41,963 bases of DNA from Fimenecus sp051881455 (GCA_051881455.1 JBJEPX010000056.1:1-41963); one strand, 5' to 3'. Positions 16,147 to 25,169 are shown, numbered from the stretch's first letter. A program made the numbers and translations. Notes: generated by a model not told the origin, from the letters alone.

Positions 16147-16934
16147 TGCTTACATTATCACATGTTTCAAAGACCTTCAATCCCGGTACGGTAAATGCAA
16201 AAACCGCCCTCAGCGATTTGTCACTGCATGTAAACAAGGGCGATTTTATTACAATAATTGGTGCTAACGGTGCAGGCAAATCGACTCTTTTCAATGCTGT
16301 TGCAGGTTCTTTTATGACCGACAGCGGTAATATTATTCTGGACGGAAAAGACATTACGCTTATGCCCGAACACAAGCGCGCAAAATCAATAGGCAGACTT
16401 TTTCAGGATCCTATGCGCGGCTCTGCTCCCGGAATGAGCATTGAAGAAAACATGGCTCTTGCCGCGGGGCACGGAAGTTGGCTCAGTTCAATTTCGCGAA
16501 AAGACAAAACGCTTTTCCGCGAGCGTCTTGCACTTCTCGGAATGGGACTTGAAGACAGAATGAAGCAACCCGTAGGACTTCTTTCCGGCGGTCAAAGACA
16601 AGCGCTTACACTTATGATGGCTACATTTAATCCGCCGAAGCTTCTTTTACTTGACGAGCATACTGCCGCCCTTGACCCCGGCACTGCCGAAAAAGTATTG
16701 GACCTTACAAAGAAAATTGTTGATGAAAATAAGCTCACCTGCCTTATGATTACCCACAATATGCAATCTGCCCTTGATTTAGGTAACAGAACATTTATGA
16801 TGAACAACGGCAACATTGTTTATGATGTAAAGGGCGAAGAAAGAAAGAATCTTCACGTTTCCGACCTTCTTCAAAAATTCAAAGAATCCGTAGGCAAAGA
16901 GCTTGATAATGACAGAATGTTGCTTTCGGAATAG
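16146..16934 (+). CDS. trpZ: ABC transporter ATP-binding protein (TrpZ-like)
   Basis: A 262-residue ATPase. Walker A GANGAGKST is at about residues 39-47, the signature LSGGQ at 146-150, and Walker B LLLLDE with the catalytic glutamate at 171, followed by HTAALDPG; the switch histidine is in MITHNM. All catalytic parts are intact. It is the last gene of the trpXYZ group, overlapping the permease gene by one base and followed by a strong terminator. Confidence 0.93.
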   Translation: MLTLSHVSKTFNPGTVNAKTALSDLSLHVNKGDFITIIGANGAGKSTLFNAVAGSFMTDSGNIILDGKDITLMPEHKRAKSIGRLFQDPMRGSAPGMSIEENMALAAGHGSWLSSISRKDKTLFRERLALLGMGLEDRMKQPVGLLSGGQRQALTLMMATFNPPKLLLLDEHTAALDPGTAEKVLDLTKKIVDENKLTCLMITHNMQSALDLGNRTFMMNNGNIVYDVKGEERKNLHVSDLLQKFKESVGKELDNDRMLLSE

Positions 16935-16937
16935 ATT

Positions 16938-16972
16938 ACCGCTGACTTATCGAACGGTGATAAGTCAGCGGT
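16938..16972 (+). terminator. Terminator after trpZ
   Basis: A stem of about 14 bases, ACCGCTGACTTATC/GATAAGTCAGCGGT with a seven-base loop, then TTATATTTTTTATTT. It also faces the convergent thioesterase gene that ends at 16982 and probably stops both transcripts. Confidence 0.88.
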
Positions 16973-16981
16973 TTATATTTT

Positions 16982-17386
16982 TTATTTCTTTTTGATATGG
17001 GAGCCTGTGGTGGTAATCACCGCAATTTTTGTACCTAAATTATCGGTGATTGTAATTTCATAAAAGCAAGTGGTTCTGCCGTCCTTAATAAGGCGGCTCT
17101 CGCCGTAGAGCGTATCGCCCTTTGCTATACCGAGATAGCAAATCTGGCTTACCGTTGTTACCGTTATATCCTCACAGTTAAAATTTGTGGAAACGGCAAA
17201 TACGAAATCAGCGAGAGTAAACATAACGCCGCCCATAACATTACCCACGGCGTTCTGATGCTTTTTTTGAAGCTTTAAACTGCATTTGGCATAATGCTCC
17301 CCCACCTCTTCAATCACAATTCCCGTGGCTTCGGTGGCATAAAGGTCGCCTGCAAAAAATTCTCTTGCCTTTTCAAGGTTGGTCAT
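16982..17386 (-). CDS. Hotdog-fold acyl-CoA thioesterase (PaaI-like)
   Basis: A 134-residue hotdog-fold protein. HQNAVGNVMGGVMFTLADFVFAV is the classic motif of the PaaI-type thioesterase group: N (usually catalytic context), GG.MF.LAD with the acidic residue. Such enzymes hydrolyse CoA thioesters, often aryl or short acyl forms; the substrate cannot be read. It starts with ATG and is a single gene convergent with trpZ. Confidence 0.85.
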   Translation of the reverse strand: MTNLEKAREFFAGDLYATEATGIVIEEVGEHYAKCSLKLQKKHQNAVGNVMGGVMFTLADFVFAVSTNFNCEDITVTTVSQICYLGIAKGDTLYGESRLIKDGRTTCFYEITITDNLGTKIAVITTTGSHIKKK

Positions 17387-17457
17387 ATATATCAGTCCTT
17401 ATTTTTTATATATTATTTGCAGATATTTTAGCATATAACAATAGAAATCACAAGAAA

Positions 17458-17486
17458 AAAATGGGTGCCGAGGCACCCATTTTTTA
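17458..17486 (-). terminator. Terminator after groEL
   Basis: ATGGGTGCC/GGCACCCAT stem with a minimal CGAG-type loop, and T runs on both sides, so it can act in both directions. It lies 18 bases after the groEL stop. Confidence 0.88.
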
Positions 17487-17503
17487 TTATAATCGAAATT
17501 AAA

Positions 17504-19141
17504 TCAATACATTCCGCCGCCTGCCTGTGCCATTGCAGCTGCTGCTGCGGCATCAGCCTGCGGGTCGGGAATATCGGCAACAAGGGACTCGGTTGTGAGT
17601 ACCATTGCGGCAACGGAAGCCGCATTCTGGAGTGCTGAACGTGTTACCTTTGCTGGGTCGAGAATACCTGCTTCAAACATATCAACATACTCGCTTGTTG
17701 CGAAGTTGAAGCCGTAACCGGGCTTATTGGCGTTAACAATATTGTTTACTATAACAGAGCCTTCAAGTCCTGCGTTCTTTGCAATCTGACGGACCGGCTC
17801 CTCTATTGCTTTGAGAACAATCTTAACGCCTGTTTTGTAATCAGCGTCGTCTGTATCGAGAAGAGCCTCTGCCGCCTTAACAGCGCCGAGTAATGCTACG
17901 CCGCCGCCTGCAACGGAGCCTTCCTCAACAGCCGCCTTTGTAGCCGCGAGAGCGTCCTCAATGCGGAGCTTTTTCTCTTTCATTTCAGTTTCGGTTGCCG
18001 CACCTACGCGGATAACAGCAACACCGCCTGCAAGCTTTGCAAGTCTTTCCTGAAGCTTTTCCTTATCGAAGTCAGAGGTTGTTGTTTCAATTTGTGAACG
18101 GATCTGAGCAACTCTGCCCTTGATAGCGTCGCTGTTGCCTGCGCCGTCAACGATAATTGTATTTTCCTTTGAAACCTTAACCTGCTTTGCACGGCCAAGC
18201 TGATTAAGCTGTGTATCTTTAAGTTCAAGTCCCAAATCAGCGGTAATAACCTCGCCGCCTGTAAGGATTGCGATATCCTGAAGCATTTCCTTCCTTCTGT
18301 CGCCGAAGCCGGGAGCCTTAACTGCTACGCAGGTAAATGTACCGCGGAGTTTATTGACAAGAAGTGTGGAAAGAGCCTCGCCCTCAATATCCTCAGCGAT
18401 GATCACAAGCTTTTTGCCTGACTGAACAATCTGTTCAAGAAGGGGAAGAATCTCCTGAATATTGGAAATCTTCTTATCGGTGATAAGGATAAGAGCGTCG
18501 TCAATAACAGCCTCCATCTTATCTGTATCTGTTACCATATAAGGTGAAATGTAACCGCGGTCGAACTGCATACCCTCAACAACATCTGAATATGTTTCGC
18601 TGGTCTTTGACTCCTCGATGGTGATAACGCCGTCGGCAGTAACCTTTTCCATAGCCTCGGCTATAAGCTTTCCGATATACTCATCAGCGGCGGAAACAGT
18701 TGCAACTCTTGCAATATCATCGGAAGAAGAAACGGGCTTTGCGTTTTTAAGAACTTCTGCTACAACTGCGTCAACAGCAGCCTGCATACCTTTTTTTACT
18801 ACCATGGGGTTAGCGCCTGCGGCAACATTCTTCATACCCTCACGGACAAGAGCCTGAGCAAGAAGTGTAGCGGTTGTTGTACCGTCGCCCGCAACATCGT
18901 TTGTCTTTGTTGCAACCTCTTTTACGAGCTGTGCGCCCATATTTTCAAAAGCGTCTTCAAGCTCAATCTCTTTTGCGATTGTAACGCCGTCGTTTGTGAT
19001 AAGGGGTGCGCCGTATTTTCTGTCGAGAACAACATTTCTGCCCTTAGGGCCTAATGTAATCTTTACGGTATCGCTCAATTTATCAATACCGTTTTGAAGA
19101 GCTTTTCTTGCCTCTTCACCGTAAACAATCTGCTTTGCCAT
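17504..19141 (-). CDS. groL: Chaperonin GroEL
   Basis: The 60-kDa ATP-dependent folding chaperonin that forms the double-ring complex with GroES. The protein has 545 residues, full length. Conserved blocks are the ATP-binding LGPKGRNVVL, GDGTTTATLLAQ, and VEEGSVAGGGVAL, and the flexible C-terminal tail ends in AQAGGGMY, a variant of the usual GGM repeat. It follows groES by 16 bases and is under CIRCE control with it. Confidence 0.98.
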   Translation of the reverse strand: MAKQIVYGEEARKALQNGIDKLSDTVKITLGPKGRNVVLDRKYGAPLITNDGVTIAKEIELEDAFENMGAQLVKEVATKTNDVAGDGTTTATLLAQALVREGMKNVAAGANPMVVKKGMQAAVDAVVAEVLKNAKPVSSSDDIARVATVSAADEYIGKLIAEAMEKVTADGVITIEESKTSETYSDVVEGMQFDRGYISPYMVTDTDKMEAVIDDALILITDKKISNIQEILPLLEQIVQSGKKLVIIAEDIEGEALSTLLVNKLRGTFTCVAVKAPGFGDRRKEMLQDIAILTGGEVITADLGLELKDTQLNQLGRAKQVKVSKENTIIVDGAGNSDAIKGRVAQIRSQIETTTSDFDKEKLQERLAKLAGGVAVIRVGAATETEMKEKKLRIEDALAATKAAVEEGSVAGGGVALLGAVKAAEALLDTDDADYKTGVKIVLKAIEEPVRQIAKNAGLEGSVIVNNIVNANKPGYGFNFATSEYVDMFEAGILDPAKVTRSALQNAASVAAMVLTTESLVADIPDPQADAAAAAAMAQAGGGMY

Positions 19142-19157
19142 AATAAATTACCTCCGA

Positions 19158-19442
19158 TTATTCAACTACTGCTAAAATCTCTGACTGACGGACGATGGTG
19201 TATTCCTCTTTATCCACCTTGACCTCAGTACCTGAATATTTGCCTGTGATTACCTTATCGCCGACTTTTACATACATTGTGACCTCGTGGCCATCCACAA
19301 CTCCGCCGGGACCTACTGCAACAACCTCGGCAACCTGAGGCTTTTCCTGTGAGGAAGCGGCAAGAACGATACCGCTCTTTGTGGTTTCCTCCATTTCGCA
19401 TGCCTTTAAGACAACTCTGTCTGCAAGGGGTTTAATAGTCAT
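19158..19442 (-). CDS. groS: Co-chaperonin GroES
   Basis: The 94-residue lid of the GroEL chamber. IKPLADRVVLK at the start, the mobile loop EETTKSGIVLAAS and GPGGVVDG are characteristic. The ribosome site TAGGAGGTAA is strong. It is the first gene of the heat-shock operon, following a CIRCE operator and promoter. Confidence 0.98.
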   Translation of the reverse strand: MTIKPLADRVVLKACEMEETTKSGIVLAASSQEKPQVAEVVAVGPGGVVDGHEVTMYVKVGDKVITGKYSGTEVKVDKEEYTIVRQSEILAVVE

Positions 19443-19475
19443 TTTATGTTACCTCCTAAAAGATTGAATATATAT

Positions 19476-19502
19476 TTAGCACTCTCGCCTTTCGAGTGCT
19501 AA
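19476..19502. promoter_or_regulatory. CIRCE operator (HrcA binding site)
   Basis: TTAGCACTC, nine bases, GAGTGCTAA: an exact match to the CIRCE element bound by the heat-shock repressor HrcA. It lies between the promoter and groES. No hrcA gene is in the window. Confidence 0.97.
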
Positions 19503-19506
19503 ATAT

Positions 19507-19535
19507 ATTTTAGCCACTTTCTTCCAAAAAATCAA
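19507..19535 (-). promoter_or_regulatory. Promoter of groES-groEL
   Basis: On the minus strand TTGATT (19535-19530), a 17-base spacer and TAAAAT (19512-19507). The CIRCE element follows directly, where bound HrcA would block initiation. Confidence 0.75.
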
Positions 19536-19578
19536 GTACTTTATTTAAAGTTAATACTTTTTTAACAATTTATCAAAA

Positions 19579-19602
19579 ACGGCGGGGAAATTCCCCGCCT
19601 TA
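19579..19602 (-). terminator. Terminator after mazF
   Basis: A GGCGGGGAA/TTCCCCGCC hairpin with almost no loop, followed on the minus strand by GTTTTTG. It lies 10 bases after the mazF stop. Confidence 0.85.
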
Positions 19603-19611
19603 AAGTAATTA

Positions 19612-19956
19612 TTATACAAGTCCGAAGCTTACAAACAGGGCTTGGTTGATTTTATTCATATCCGTATCGGACAGATTGCCCATTCTCTCTTTAAGCCTTT
19701 GCTTATCCAGAGTCCTCACCTGCTCCAGCAGCACCACGGAATCTTTGCTGAGTCCGCAGTTTTTACCGTTTACGCTTATATGAGTGGGAAGCTTTGATTT
19801 ATCCTGCTGGCTGGTGATAGCGGCGGCTATTACCGTTGGGCTGTACTTATTGCCTATGTCATTCTGCACTATAAGTACCGGTCTTACGCCGCCCTGTTCG
19901 CTCCCCACAACGGGACTTAAATCTGCATAGTATATGTCCCCTCTTTTAACATTCAT
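19612..19956 (-). CDS. mazF: MazF/PemK-type mRNA endoribonuclease
   Basis: A protein of about 114 residues close to Bacillus EndoA (NdoA). VKRGDIYYADLSPVVGSEQGGVRPVLIVQND is the hallmark N-terminus, with the catalytic arginine in GVRP and T/S in AAAITSQ; LLEQVRTLDKQRL completes the family pattern. It cleaves mRNA at short sequence motifs when not bound by an antitoxin. The ATG at 19956 matches the usual family start better than the in-frame GTG at 19968. The gap upstream to the next gene is only 140 bases and holds no antitoxin-sized frame, so any MazE/EndoAI partner lies elsewhere. Confidence 0.92.
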   Translation of the reverse strand: MNVKRGDIYYADLSPVVGSEQGGVRPVLIVQNDIGNKYSPTVIAAAITSQQDKSKLPTHISVNGKNCGLSKDSVVLLEQVRTLDKQRLKERMGNLSDTDMNKINQALFVSFGLV

Positions 19957-20096
19957 GGTTTGTATCACTCTCCATTTAAAACTCTTTACACACTTATTTT
20001 TACCTTTTATTACCGTGATTAAACACAGATGGTAAAAAAATCGGGGAGTAATACATTTTATTCAATTTTAGGGTGGGATGTCCCGAATAGGTTCTC

Positions 20097-20612
20097 TTAA
20101 TTCGTCTTATATGTAAAATTCTCAAATACGGCGGCATCGGTACCGTCTATTATCAGTTTTTCAAATTCTTTTGTATCTGGATTGACAAGCAGTGTGCAAA
20201 AATGCCCCTGTGCCTCATATGAATAGGAAAGGCTTTCGCTGTTTTCTCCTTTTTCGGGAGCTGCGCCGTTCACATTGTTAATACAGCTTTCCAGCGCACA
20301 GAAAATCATATTATACGGCAGTTTGCCCTCTGAAATACTAAATGTCAGCCTGTTTGTTTTCAGGGTATATTCGCCGTCCGCGCAAGAAACTTGAACGCCT
20401 TTTACGGTTTGAGGCTGGGTAAAGGTCAGAACAAGGCTATCGAACGCCGTGTAATCTGCCTCTGCCGATACCGTTATGCCGTTAAGCGTTGTATGAACAT
20501 CAGTATTAAAGCCGCTGATATTCAGCGGCTCTTTTTCAACATCCTTTGTCTTATTTATTCCGCACCCGCACAAAAGCAGGAGGCAAAATAAAGCGCAAAG
20601 AAATTTTTTCAA
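20097..20612 (-). CDS. Putative lipoprotein, function unknown
   Basis: A 171-residue protein with a lipoprotein signal (hydrophobic FLCALFCLLLLCGC, lipobox LLCGC near residue 17), so probably anchored outside the membrane. The mature part has beta-rich character; it does not match a family I can name with certainty. The start is TTG at 20612, with AAAGGT upstream; no ATG is available. It begins 12 bases after the stop of the NAD(P)H-hydrate repair gene and is probably cotranscribed with it. Confidence 0.78.
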   Translation of the reverse strand: MKKFLCALFCLLLLCGCGINKTKDVEKEPLNISGFNTDVHTTLNGITVSAEADYTAFDSLVLTFTQPQTVKGVQVSCADGEYTLKTNRLTFSISEGKLPYNMIFCALESCINNVNGAAPEKGENSESLSYSYEAQGHFCTLLVNPDTKEFEKLIIDGTDAAVFENFTYKTN

Positions 20613-20624
20613 TATTATCTACCT

Positions 20625-22160
20625 TTATTCGTATTTTTTAAGAACAGAGGGAAGTTCTTTTAATATGAGTGACGGAGTGTTTCCCATCATGGAGTATTTT
20701 TCAGTTACCTTATCCCCTGCTGTGCCGTGGATATATACTGCCGCAACCGCGCATTTGAAAGGTTCTATACCCTGTGCGGCAAAGGAAGCAATAATTCCCG
20801 CCAGGACATCGCCGCTGCCGCCCGTTGCCATTCCCGCATTTCCTGTTGAATTCACATAAACATCGTCATACTCATTGCTTCCCACAAGAGTTGAGGAGCC
20901 TTTAAGCGCGAGCACTGCCTTATGGCGTCTTGTGAAGTCCTGTAAAGCTTCGCATCTGTCCGCCTGAATTTCCTTTACGGTTTTTCCGCTCATTCTTGAC
21001 ATCTCACCCGGGTGAGGAGTGAGGATAACGGGCACTTGCGCGCTGTCAATAATATCTATGCTGTCTGCAATACAATTTATTCCGTCGGCATCAATTATTA
21101 CGGGAACTTTTGATTTTTCCAGCGTGAGTTTTACAATCGCCTTTGTATCCTCATCAACGCCCATTCCGCACCCGATAACTACTGCGGAGCATTTTGAAAT
21201 CTCCGCTTCAAGTCTTTTTGCCGAATCTATTGAAATTCTGCCGTAATTATTGCTCTTTAAAGGCACTAGAATCTGTTCATAGGTCTTTGGCGCAATTGCA
21301 TTATACGCAACATCGGGAAATGCAATTTTGACAATTCCCGCGCCGCTGTTAACGGCTGCCTGTGCGGCAAAATACGGAGCATTGGGCATTTCATAACTGC
21401 CGCCGATTATAAGCACCGTTCCGTAGGTACCTTTGTGGCTGTCCGCATTTCTCCTAGTAAAGAAGCATTTAATATCATTACCGTCCAAAGTGAAAAGAGC
21501 GGAATTTACCCTTTCAAAGCAACTGTCGGGAATACCTATGGGAGCGACTACTGTTTTTCCGCACACTTCCATTGACGGTTTAAGAACATGAACGGGTTTT
21601 AAAGCCATAACGGCTACTGTCATATCAGCACGCACCGCAAATTCATTGCAAACTCCGCAATCGGCATAAAGTCCGCTGGGAATATCAATACTTATAACAG
21701 TTGCAGAGGAGGAATTTATCTTTTTAAAAATGACGGCACTTTGAGCATCAATTTCGCCCTTAAAGCCTATACCGAACACGCAGTCCACTATTATCTGCGC
21801 CGAACCGAACGCCTTATCGGTGGCATCGCTTTCATCAAAATACATAATGTTTATGCCCATTGCCCTGATACGGGACAGCATTTCCGAGGAGTCCTCGTCC
21901 GACGGCAAGCCCATTGCCATCATTACCATGACATCATAACCGTCCTCGCAGAGTTTTCTTGCGATTACAAAACCGTCGCCGCCGTTTTTGCCCTTACCGC
22001 AAACAATCAGCGCTTTTCGCTTATTCGTATTCTCAAATGTCTTTCTGATTATTCTTGCACAGTATGAGCCTGCATTTTCCATCATTTGCAGATATGAAAT
22101 GCCGCTGTCGTGGGCAAGGCGCTCAACCTCTTTTATGTTTTCCGATTTTAATATTCTCAT
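20625..22160 (-). CDS. nnr: Bifunctional NAD(P)H-hydrate epimerase / dehydratase
   Basis: Repairs damaged NAD(P)H hydrates. It has about 511 residues in two domains: an N-terminal YjeF epimerase (QMMENAG, CGKGKNGGDGFV, IDIPSGL) to about residue 215, then a ribokinase-like ADP/ATP-dependent dehydratase (IIGGSYEMPNAP, DADGIN, TPHPGE, GGSGDVLAG). The frame is open for 39 codons further upstream into the next gene's end, but the ATG at 22160 with GGAGGG upstream gives the standard N-terminus. All motifs of both activities are present. Confidence 0.95.
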   Translation of the reverse strand: MRILKSENIKEVERLAHDSGISYLQMMENAGSYCARIIRKTFENTNKRKALIVCGKGKNGGDGFVIARKLCEDGYDVMVMMAMGLPSDEDSSEMLSRIRAMGINIMYFDESDATDKAFGSAQIIVDCVFGIGFKGEIDAQSAVIFKKINSSSATVISIDIPSGLYADCGVCNEFAVRADMTVAVMALKPVHVLKPSMEVCGKTVVAPIGIPDSCFERVNSALFTLDGNDIKCFFTRRNADSHKGTYGTVLIIGGSYEMPNAPYFAAQAAVNSGAGIVKIAFPDVAYNAIAPKTYEQILVPLKSNNYGRISIDSAKRLEAEISKCSAVVIGCGMGVDEDTKAIVKLTLEKSKVPVIIDADGINCIADSIDIIDSAQVPVILTPHPGEMSRMSGKTVKEIQADRCEALQDFTRRHKAVLALKGSSTLVGSNEYDDVYVNSTGNAGMATGGSGDVLAGIIASFAAQGIEPFKCAVAAVYIHGTAGDKVTEKYSMMGNTPSLILKELPSVLKKYE

Positions 22161-22254
22161 AAATAAGCCCTCCGCAGATATTTTATCATAAATTGCCTGA
22201 AAGAGCAAACGCATATAAAAATACAGTGCAGCATAAAACTGCACTGCAAAAATG

Positions 22255-23523
22255 TTATAACACATATATTGTAACATTTCTTGAGCCCCACTGATAGCAC
22301 TGATTTGTACTGCTCATATAAAGGTCAACAACAAATGTTCCTTTCTTTGCAAATCCGCCTGTATCGGCCGCGATTGCATAACCGTAAACCACGCCATCGT
22401 CAGACACAATCCACATTTCTGTTCCGTAAGGAATCTGCTTAGGATTAACCGCGATATATCCGGGTTTTACGGGCTTGCCTGTTGACGTTGTTCCGCCCGG
22501 TACGCAGTAAGCGGCGGCTTTGCCCTTGATGGTGTACTTATAGCTCGTAGGGACATTATTTGCCCCAACGGAATACTTTGACGGCAAAGCAATTTCCGAA
22601 ATGGGTTTTCCGTTCTTTTCAATGATTTTGTTGCCAAGGCTTGTTACTGTGGGTTTAACATATGTTCCCACCGCTTTGACCTCATTTACGGGCTGTTTTG
22701 TAACCGTTTCGCTTTCAACGGAGGATGACTCAACCTGACCGTTTACAACCTTATCCTTATAAACGACTGTTTTTGTACCGTTTACGCCTTTTGTTGTTAC
22801 CTTAGCAGCGCCCTTAGCCATTGAAGAGGTATAGTTGGTTTTTGTGGTATAGGGTATCTCCTCCTGCGCCTCACGCGTTACATATTCTACACGGAGAACA
22901 TCAACGGTCAAGCCGTCGGAAAGCACTGTTTCAGCCGAGGGAGAAACCTCGTCGTCACCGTCAAGTACAATTCCCTGTTCGCCGAGCAGCTCGCCCACAT
23001 TTGCGGCAACCGAAGCCACCGTTCTTGTTTCACCGTCAACATTGATTGTGAGGTTATAGAAATTAAGAATCCTTACCTCCATATTGTCAGTCACAACAGC
23101 GTCAATACTGACACTTGAAACAAGCTTTTCGCTGAGGGTTACTCCCTGCTGAGCAATCAGTTCCTTTACCGTTCCGGCAAAGACAATATTTGTGCAAGTA
23201 CCGTCCGCACCGATAAACCTTACATTACTTACGCGGCAGATTGTTATTTTACTGTCAACACCTGCCTGAAATTCATCAAGAATAAGCTTATCCTGCTCGG
23301 ACAATTCGATATTTGCTTCTTTAACAACAGTATAAGGCTCTTTTTTATTGGTCTCTACTCTTGTTATTTGTGAGCCGTCGTAAATATCGACTGTATAAAG
23401 CTCACCTGTGGCGGCAAAAGCGGTTACGGCACAAAGAACGGCAATTGCCGATATAAGTGCTACTGCGCGCATAAACTGTTTGCGCGACGCTTTTACGCAG
23501 CCTTTTATTTTTGTTATCATCAT
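22255..23523 (-). CDS. YabE-type cell-wall protein with DUF348, G5 and 3D domains
   Basis: A 422-residue secreted or membrane-anchored protein. Signal or anchor segment at about residues 18-38; two ubiquitin-like DUF348 repeats at about 60-165 (VKELIAQQGV and VGELLGEQGI are the matching parts); a G5 domain at about 212-292; and a C-terminal 3D domain from about 345, with the catalytic-type AADTGG and VDLYMSS. Related Firmicutes proteins are Rpf/YabE-like peptidoglycan hydrolases acting in growth or spore revival. It is a single gene with a perfect promoter and a leader of about 120 bases. Confidence 0.9.
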   Translation of the reverse strand: MMITKIKGCVKASRKQFMRAVALISAIAVLCAVTAFAATGELYTVDIYDGSQITRVETNKKEPYTVVKEANIELSEQDKLILDEFQAGVDSKITICRVSNVRFIGADGTCTNIVFAGTVKELIAQQGVTLSEKLVSSVSIDAVVTDNMEVRILNFYNLTINVDGETRTVASVAANVGELLGEQGIVLDGDDEVSPSAETVLSDGLTVDVLRVEYVTREAQEEIPYTTKTNYTSSMAKGAAKVTTKGVNGTKTVVYKDKVVNGQVESSSVESETVTKQPVNEVKAVGTYVKPTVTSLGNKIIEKNGKPISEIALPSKYSVGANNVPTSYKYTIKGKAAAYCVPGGTTSTGKPVKPGYIAVNPKQIPYGTEMWIVSDDGVVYGYAIAADTGGFAKKGTFVVDLYMSSTNQCYQWGSRNVTIYVL

Positions 23524-23653
23524 TCTGCTCCTTTAATAAGCTGTGCCAAACCCTTTGCTTTTTGCTCAGAGTGCATTTGTTTTCTTCTACTTAGAAAAGT
23601 AAAATCAACTCCTGCTTAAAGCACAACCGTTATTCTCGCTTTGTGACTTTGCC

Positions 23654-23682
23654 ATTATATTCACCCACAACAAAAATGTCAA
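23654..23682 (-). promoter_or_regulatory. Consensus promoter of the YabE-type gene
   Basis: TTGACA (23682-23677), exactly 17 bases, TATAAT (23659-23654): a perfect housekeeping promoter on the minus strand. It leaves a leader of about 120 bases before the start at 23523. Confidence 0.9.
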
Positions 23683-23948
23683 ATTTTTTTTAAAACATTT
23701 TTTGTATAAATTGTATAAAACGCAAAGTCGATTTTTGACTAAATATCCCAAATACTTTGTTTTTTACACAATATATTGTGGTCGAATAGCGTTATTTTGT
23801 AATTTTTTTTGTGAGATTATTAAAAAAGTAACAAATTATTACAAAACGGTTACAAAATGTCAGGCTGTCCCACCTCCTTTTTACATATATTTTACGGAAA
23901 AAATGTATAAAGTATTCCTGTTTTTTCCTCTGATAGCAAAAAGAAAAA
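23683..23948. other. AT-rich intergenic region with nothing recognised
   Basis: With the leader at 23524-23653 this makes over 400 bases without a convincing gene. A 93-codon plus-strand frame at 23702 is rich in F, Y, K and I, as expected from AT-rich DNA, and has no ribosome site. No known riboswitch motif was found in the leader. Confidence 0.5.
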
Positions 23949-23966
23949 GCAGAGAAAACTCTCTGC
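23949..23966 (-). terminator. Terminator after azlD
   Basis: GCAGAG/CTCTGC stem with a short loop and, on the minus strand, TTTTTCTTTTT. It lies 10 bases after the azlD stop. Confidence 0.85.
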
Positions 23967-23975
23967 TTAAACTTA

Positions 23976-24311
23976 TTATTTAAAGACAGTCTGTACCAAG
24001 ACCATATAAAGCACGGTACCCACGCCGATACTTAACAAATTGTTTCTTTTCCACACATGCAAAGCAACGACAACGGCGGAAGCAATCAGTTCAGGCAAGC
24101 CGAAAGGAAAACTCAAAGGGGTTATCCCTTTCAGGCAATACACTACAAGCATACCTATTACGGCGGGCGGAAGTACTTTCCCCAGATATTCAACGGATTT
24201 AGGAATTTTTCTGCCCTGTGGGAAAATCACAAAGGGAAACAGCCTTGTTGAAAAGGTGGTAATCGCCACCAATACTATTATAATTACAGACCGAGAAAAA
24301 CTTATAGGCAT
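23976..24311 (-). CDS. azlD: AzlD-type branched-chain amino acid exporter subunit
   Basis: A small membrane protein of 111 residues with four hydrophobic segments, the partner of AzlC. TRLFPFVIFPQGRKIPKSVEYLGKVLPPAVIGMLVVYCL is the core AzlD pattern. The ATG at 24311 lies just past the azlC stop and has GGGGGAG within the azlC end; an upstream open stretch of 20 codons is the azlC overlap. The pair exports branched-chain amino acids or analogues in Bacillus and others. Confidence 0.92.
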   Translation of the reverse strand: MPISFSRSVIIIVLVAITTFSTRLFPFVIFPQGRKIPKSVEYLGKVLPPAVIGMLVVYCLKGITPLSFPFGLPELIASAVVVALHVWKRNNLLSIGVGTVLYMVLVQTVFK

Positions 24312-24312
24312 A

Positions 24313-25029
24313 TTACCGCTCCCCCTTTTCTGTTTTCTTTTCGGGGATTTTCCTATATGCCAACAATGCAAGCAATATAACTATCATTGAGGGCAGAATA
24401 AAGTTTTCTCTGCCGAAAATGAGTATACCTATTATACTTATTATAACGCCGCAGACAGCGGGAAAACGGTTTTTGCCGTCAAGCCACTGTTCTACGAATA
24501 TTACAATGAACAAGGCGGTCATGGCAAAATCAATACCTTTTGAGTTAAATGGAATTAAAGAGCCTGCCAAAGAGCCGATTATTGAACCTAAAACCCAATA
24601 GGAATGGTCCAAAAGCGCTATTGAGAACAAAAATTTTCCCTCATCAACGCCCTCGGGAGTTTTTGTGAGGAAATACAAAGAATATGTTTCATCGGTAAGG
24701 GAAAAAATCAGATACGGTTTCTTTTTGCCTGCGGTTTTAAAGCGGTCAAGGAGAGAAAGCCCGTAAAAAATATGGCGGATATTCACCATAAAGGTCATAA
24801 ACACCACCTGAAAGAGGCTGACACCCGGAGCAAAAAAATTGACCGCCAAATACTGGCCCGATCCTGCATAAACCAATATGCTCATTATTCCCGCCCAAAT
24901 AAAGTTGTATCCCTTGTCCGCAAACATTACTCCGAATGCAATGCCGATAAACAGATAACCCGTGAGCACAGGCAGAGTATATGGAAAAGCCGCTTTAAAA
25001 GCGGCTCTGTATGTATTTTGCTTTTTCAA
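24313..25029 (-). CDS. azlC: AzlC-type branched-chain amino acid permease
   Basis: A 238-residue integral membrane protein. FPYTLPVLTGYLFIGIAFGVMFADKGY and NIRHIFYGLSLLDRF (the NxRH motif) are characteristic of AzlC/LIV-E exporters. The start is TTG at 25029, with AGGTG upstream. It works with AzlD, whose gene begins one base after the azlC stop. Confidence 0.93.
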   Translation of the reverse strand: MKKQNTYRAAFKAAFPYTLPVLTGYLFIGIAFGVMFADKGYNFIWAGIMSILVYAGSGQYLAVNFFAPGVSLFQVVFMTFMVNIRHIFYGLSLLDRFKTAGKKKPYLIFSLTDETYSLYFLTKTPEGVDEGKFLFSIALLDHSYWVLGSIIGSLAGSLIPFNSKGIDFAMTALFIVIFVEQWLDGKNRFPAVCGVIISIIGILIFGRENFILPSMIVILLALLAYRKIPEKKTEKGER

Positions 25030-25140
25030 AAAATCACCTACATCACAGCTTGCAAGTTGGTATTATACTGCAACACAAGGCGAAATGCAAGAAAGAAAAC
25101 AAAACTTAAAAATTTTCTATATATAATATGTATGGAAAAA

Positions 25141-25160
25141 AGCGGAGAAAAATCTCCGCT
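25141..25160 (-). terminator. Terminator after the phosphoesterase gene
   Basis: AGCGGAG/CTCCGCT stem with a short A/T loop and T runs on both sides; it lies 10 bases after the stop at 25170. Confidence 0.88.
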
Positions 25161-25169
25161 TTTATTTAA

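Noticed and set aside
19969..20096. Short antitoxin gene upstream of mazF
   Set aside because: No start codon with ribosome site and no open frame longer than a few dozen codons fits in this gap.
23524..23653. Possible c-di-AMP or other riboswitch in the leader of the YabE-type gene
   Set aside because: Cell-wall hydrolase genes often carry one, but I found none of the conserved motifs, and the leader of about 120 bases has no terminator-like structure.
23702..23983. 93-codon plus-strand frame in the gap upstream of the YabE-type gene
   Set aside because: No ribosome site, composition as expected from AT-rich noncoding DNA, runs over the azlD terminator and overlaps the azlD end on the other strand.
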